Notes under the pieces: generated by a model
What the model was told of the DNA's origin: nothing
Database searches by the model: none
Seen by the model: the letters and a program-made list of their open reading frames with translations, nothing else
Part shown: positions 61,928 to 64,000 of the stretch, one piece after another
How the letters are laid out: every line of letters begins with the position of its first letter
Position numbering within the stretch: the stretch's first letter is position 1
Made by a program: the position numbers and the translations under genes
From: Verrucomicrobiota bacterium
GTDB lineage: Bacteria; Verrucomicrobiota; Verrucomicrobiia; Chthoniobacterales; Terrimicrobiaceae
Direction: 5' to 3'
Assembly (NCBI GenBank): GCA_026398275.1
Contig: JAPLTF010000026.1
Coordinates: 1 to 64,000, forward strand
Length of the DNA: 64,000 nt

Positions 61928-62334
61928 AAATCGCCCAGGAATTCCGTGAATTCATCTCACGCGGCAGCGTCGTGGACCTCGCTGTCGGTGTCATCATCGG
62001 TGCCGCCTTCGGCAAAATTGTCACCAGTCTGGTGCAGGACATCATCATGCCTCCGATTGGGGCCTTGATGAAGGGCATCAATTTCAACTCGCTCTTCATC
62101 TGCCTCAATGGAGTCACATATGATTCCCTGGATGCTGCGAAAAAGGCCGGGGCTCCGGTGATCGGCTACGGTGCCTTTATCAATACGGCCATTGAATTTG
62201 TGATCGTTGCCGCCTGCGTCTTCGCGATTGTCAAAGCCGTCAACAAGATCAAGCGCGTCGAGTTTTCCGTCACGCCTCCCCCGACGAAGTCCGAGGTGCT
62301 CCTCGAAGAGATCCGGGATCTGCTCAAGAAGTAG
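61924..62334 (+). CDS. mscL: Large-conductance mechanosensitive channel
   Basis: 136 residues. [20 protein letters not shown] is the amphipathic start and TM1, and [20 protein letters not shown] is TM2; C-terminal helix [13 protein letters not shown]. It opens under hypo-osmotic membrane tension. Length and layout are normal. Confidence 0.95.
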   Translation: MKIAQEFREFISRGSVVDLAVGVIIGAAFGKIVTSLVQDIIMPPIGALMKGINFNSLFICLNGVTYDSLDAAKKAGAPVIGYGAFINTAIEFVIVAACVFAIVKAVNKIKRVEFSVTPPPTKSEVLLEEIRDLLKK

Positions 62335-62353
62335 GGCTCTGCTCTTCCTGGGG

Positions 62354-62950
62354 TTATCCCCTGGGCTGCGGCTGGGGCTTTTCTCCCGGGAGCGGGATCC
62401 CGGCGTAGAGGTCGCCCACCGTGCAGCGGAATCCGATGGACGGGATGTCCACCACGGCGTCCGGGGAGGCAAGGACTTCCGCCGACCAGTGCGCGGAGCG
62501 CCGGAAAATCGTGACCTCGGGGCGGATCTGGTCGATGAGAATGTACTCCTGGAGGGCGGGGATGTTTCGATACAGAAACCACTTTTCCCGGCGGTCCGTG
62601 CGTTCGGTAGATTGCGAGAGGACCTCGGCCACCACGGTCGGATCGGTTGCCAGCACGGCATCCGGCGAGAGCCCCGAGCAGTCCACCATCACGTCCGGGT
62701 AATAAACGGTTTCCTCCCCATCGTAGTGGAGCTTCACCTTCATGTCGCTGATGAACGTCCGGCACGGTTTTCCTTTCAGGTGGGCGAGAAGGAGGCCCGC
62801 AAAGCTGAGGCTCAGCTGGTTGTGGACGGCCGTGCAGCCAGCCATGGCATAGACCTCGCCAGCCAGAAACTCGCTCTTTACCGGGGCGTTCGCCTCGGTT
62901 GCGAGATAGTCATCCAATGCAATGAGATCAGGCTTTCTGAGAGCTGTCAT
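62354..62950 (-). CDS. Uma2-family (DUF820) putative restriction endonuclease-like protein
   Basis: 198 residues. YYPDVMVDCSGL near 112 with VVAEVLSQSTERTDRREKW near 130 match the Uma2/DUF820 PD-(D/E)XK fold (D...ExL...S..D...K). Such genes are common in multicellular and environmental bacteria; function is uncertain. The coding sequence starts at 62950. Confidence 0.8.
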   Translation of the reverse strand: MTALRKPDLIALDDYLATEANAPVKSEFLAGEVYAMAGCTAVHNQLSLSFAGLLLAHLKGKPCRTFISDMKVKLHYDGEETVYYPDVMVDCSGLSPDAVLATDPTVVAEVLSQSTERTDRREKWFLYRNIPALQEYILIDQIRPEVTIFRRSAHWSAEVLASPDAVVDIPSIGFRCTVGDLYAGIPLPGEKPQPQPRG

Positions 62951-63018
62951 GGCGACAGACTAACCCAAGCGGTCCGCACGGCCAAGAGCGAAAAGGCAGG
63001 CGCATCGGGCAGCTCGTC

Positions 63019-63456
63019 TCAGCCAACGAGCGCCGCGTCGCGCAACCCCGCCGCGTAGGCCTCAAAGACCAGTCGGATGCTGTCCCGGGTCCTGCGGAAA
63101 GCCTGGAGAACTTCCTCTTCCGTCCCGGTCGCATGCGCGGGATCCTCGAACCCCCAGTGATACCTTTTCACCTGTCCGGGAACAATCGGGCAGGCCTGGT
63201 CGGCGTTGCCGCAGACTGTGACGACGATGTCCACTTTTCCATTGAGAAACTCGTTCATGTGCTTCGACGTGTGCCCGGAGATGTCGATCCCGATCTCGCG
63301 CATGACCTCGATCGCCTTGGGATGGACGTAGCCTGCAGGATTTGACCCTGCGCTGCGGACATCGAGCAGGTCGCCCGCGGCGGCGCGGAGAATGCCTTCG
63401 GCCATGTGGCTGCGGCAGGAGTTGCCGGTGCAGAGGATGAGGATGGTTGGTTTCAT
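63019..63456 (-). CDS. arsC: Arsenate reductase, thioredoxin-linked
   Basis: 145 residues. [13 protein letters not shown] near 9 is the CX5R loop of low-molecular-weight phosphatase-type Ars[14 protein letters not shown] supplies the second and third redox cysteines. It reduces arsenate to arsenite with thioredoxin. It lies 12 bp after the Acr3-type gene, in one operon. Confidence 0.93.
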   Translation of the reverse strand: MKPTILILCTGNSCRSHMAEGILRAAAGDLLDVRSAGSNPAGYVHPKAIEVMREIGIDISGHTSKHMNEFLNGKVDIVVTVCGNADQACPIVPGQVKRYHWGFEDPAHATGTEEEVLQAFRRTRDSIRLVFEAYAAGLRDAALVG

Positions 63457-63468
63457 GGGTTTTGTGCT

Positions 63469-64000
63469 TTAAGCGATTTTGGTGTTCCCGCGGTCATACC
63501 ACTCCCGGCTCGACGTGCAGATGCGGCAGACGGAGAGCATGACCGGCACCTCGACGAGGACGCCCACCACCGTCGCGAGCGCGGCGGGCGACGTGGCCCC
63601 GAAGAGCGTGATTGCCACGGCGACGGCGAGCTCAAAAAAATTACTCGCGCCGATCAATGCGCCGGGCGTGGCCACGTTGTGCCTCACGCCGAACAATCGC
63701 ATCAGTCCATACGCCAGACCGGAGTTGAAATACACCTGGATCAGGATCGGGATTGCGAGCAGCAGGACGGCTGTCCAGTTCGTGAGAAGGTTTTCCGCCT
63801 GGAAGGCGAAGATGAGCACAAGGGTCGCCAGCAGCGCAAAGATCGTTACGGGGCGGAACTTCGGCAGGAAGGATATCTCGAACCAGTCCAGCCCACGCGA
63901 TTTGATCAGCAGGGCGCGGCTGATCCATCCAGATGCCAGTGGAATCACGATGAACACCACGACCGAGACAAACAGCACCTGGCCCGGGATCGTCACCCCG
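63469..64000 (-). CDS. Arsenite efflux permease, ACR3 family (partial, cut by the window end)
   Basis: The C-terminal 177 residues or so of a permease; the 5' part lies beyond base 64000. IPILIQVYFNSGLAYGLMRL and ATPGALIGASNFFELAVAVA are characteristic of Acr3 (including the membrane Asn/Glu region), with about five spans present. It exports arsenite made by ArsC. ATGs at 63996 and similar are internal, not the start. Confidence 0.87.
   Translation of the reverse strand, partial: GVTIPGQVLFVSVVVFIVIPLASGWISRALLIKSRGLDWFEISFLPKFRPVTIFALLATLVLIFAFQAENLLTNWTAVLLLAIPILIQVYFNSGLAYGLMRLFGVRHNVATPGALIGASNFFELAVAVAITLFGATSPAALATVVGVLVEVPVMLSVCRICTSSREWYDRGNTKIA

Overview
ORGANISM. The window is high-GC chromosomal DNA that looks like Verrucomicrobiota, probably close to Chthoniobacterales/Spartobacteria. 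The best marker is the 51-residue small basic protein at 60439, which resembles the Chlamydiae/Verrucomicrobia/Planctomycetes family TIGR04137. Two very large Ser/Thr kinases, an outer-membrane protein, a heptose epimerase and a lipid A-type acyltransferase fit a Gram-negative member of the PVC group. This assignment is inferred from gene content; no search was run.

LAYOUT. 1-1744: a complete insertion sequence whose left end is base 1, probably a contig edge. 1.9-7.4 kb: U32 peptidase (RlhA type), purine nucleoside phosphorylase, a panE remnant, heptose epimerase hldD, TPR protein, YfcE-like phosphoesterase. 7.4-16.4 kb: a 1278-aa membrane kinase, an outer-membrane protein and an ExbB/ExbD/ExbD/AsmA-like envelope operon. 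16.5-21.06 kb: PpiD-like chaperone, TPR protein, metG, acyltransferase and tRNA-Lys(UUU).

MOBILE ISLAND. 21018-27936 is a 6.9-kb element inserted in the 3' end of tRNA-Lys and bounded by exact 43-bp repeats. It carries a tyrosine integrase, two excisionase-like HTH proteins, an archaeo-eukaryotic primase-like protein, a RepA/KaiC-type ATPase, an iteron-like candidate origin, an ERCC4 nuclease and a possible small terminase. Its rightward block is an operon in which nearly every junction is a 4-bp ATGA overlap. The set of parts resembles a phage satellite (PICI-like) or a small integrative plasmid, in a phylum where such satellites are little described as far as I know.

TOXIN-ANTITOXIN ZONE. 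28.1-33.9 kb holds four toxin-antitoxin loci around proA and ald: a doubly frameshifted hicBA, an intact phd/vapC-like pair, a RelE-like pair and a vapBC with a frameshifted toxin. It also holds a cluster of dispersed repeats.

REST. 33.9-41.7 kb: exported protein, DUF885 protein, a kinase-pseudokinase-Sel1 protein, sucCD. 41.7-42.9 kb: a gene graveyard (binding-protein, benzoylformate decarboxylase-like and CitG-like fragments). 42.9-51.4 kb: desaturase/AraC divergent pair, DUF1275 protein, aldo-keto reductase, a HEAT-THUMP-methyltransferase fusion, DUF3300 protein, YheT-like hydrolase. 51.5-55 kb: rfbFGH for CDP-4-keto-3,6-dideoxyhexose. 55-57.8 kb: pyrR-pyrB-pyrC with ATGA overlaps. 57.9-62.3 kb: HAD phosphatase, infC (probable AUU start), lipoprotein, small basic protein, rluB-like, ridA, mscL. 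62.4-64 kb: Uma2-family protein and an arsenic operon (arsC, truncated acr3).

HOW THE PARTS WORK TOGETHER. The chromosomal backbone is mainly envelope biogenesis (heptose, acyltransferase, Exb system, PpiD-like, OMP, dideoxysugar), nucleotide metabolism (PNP, Pyr) and translation (MetG, IF3, RluB-type). The tRNA-Lys locus and its downstream flank are the accessory hot spot.
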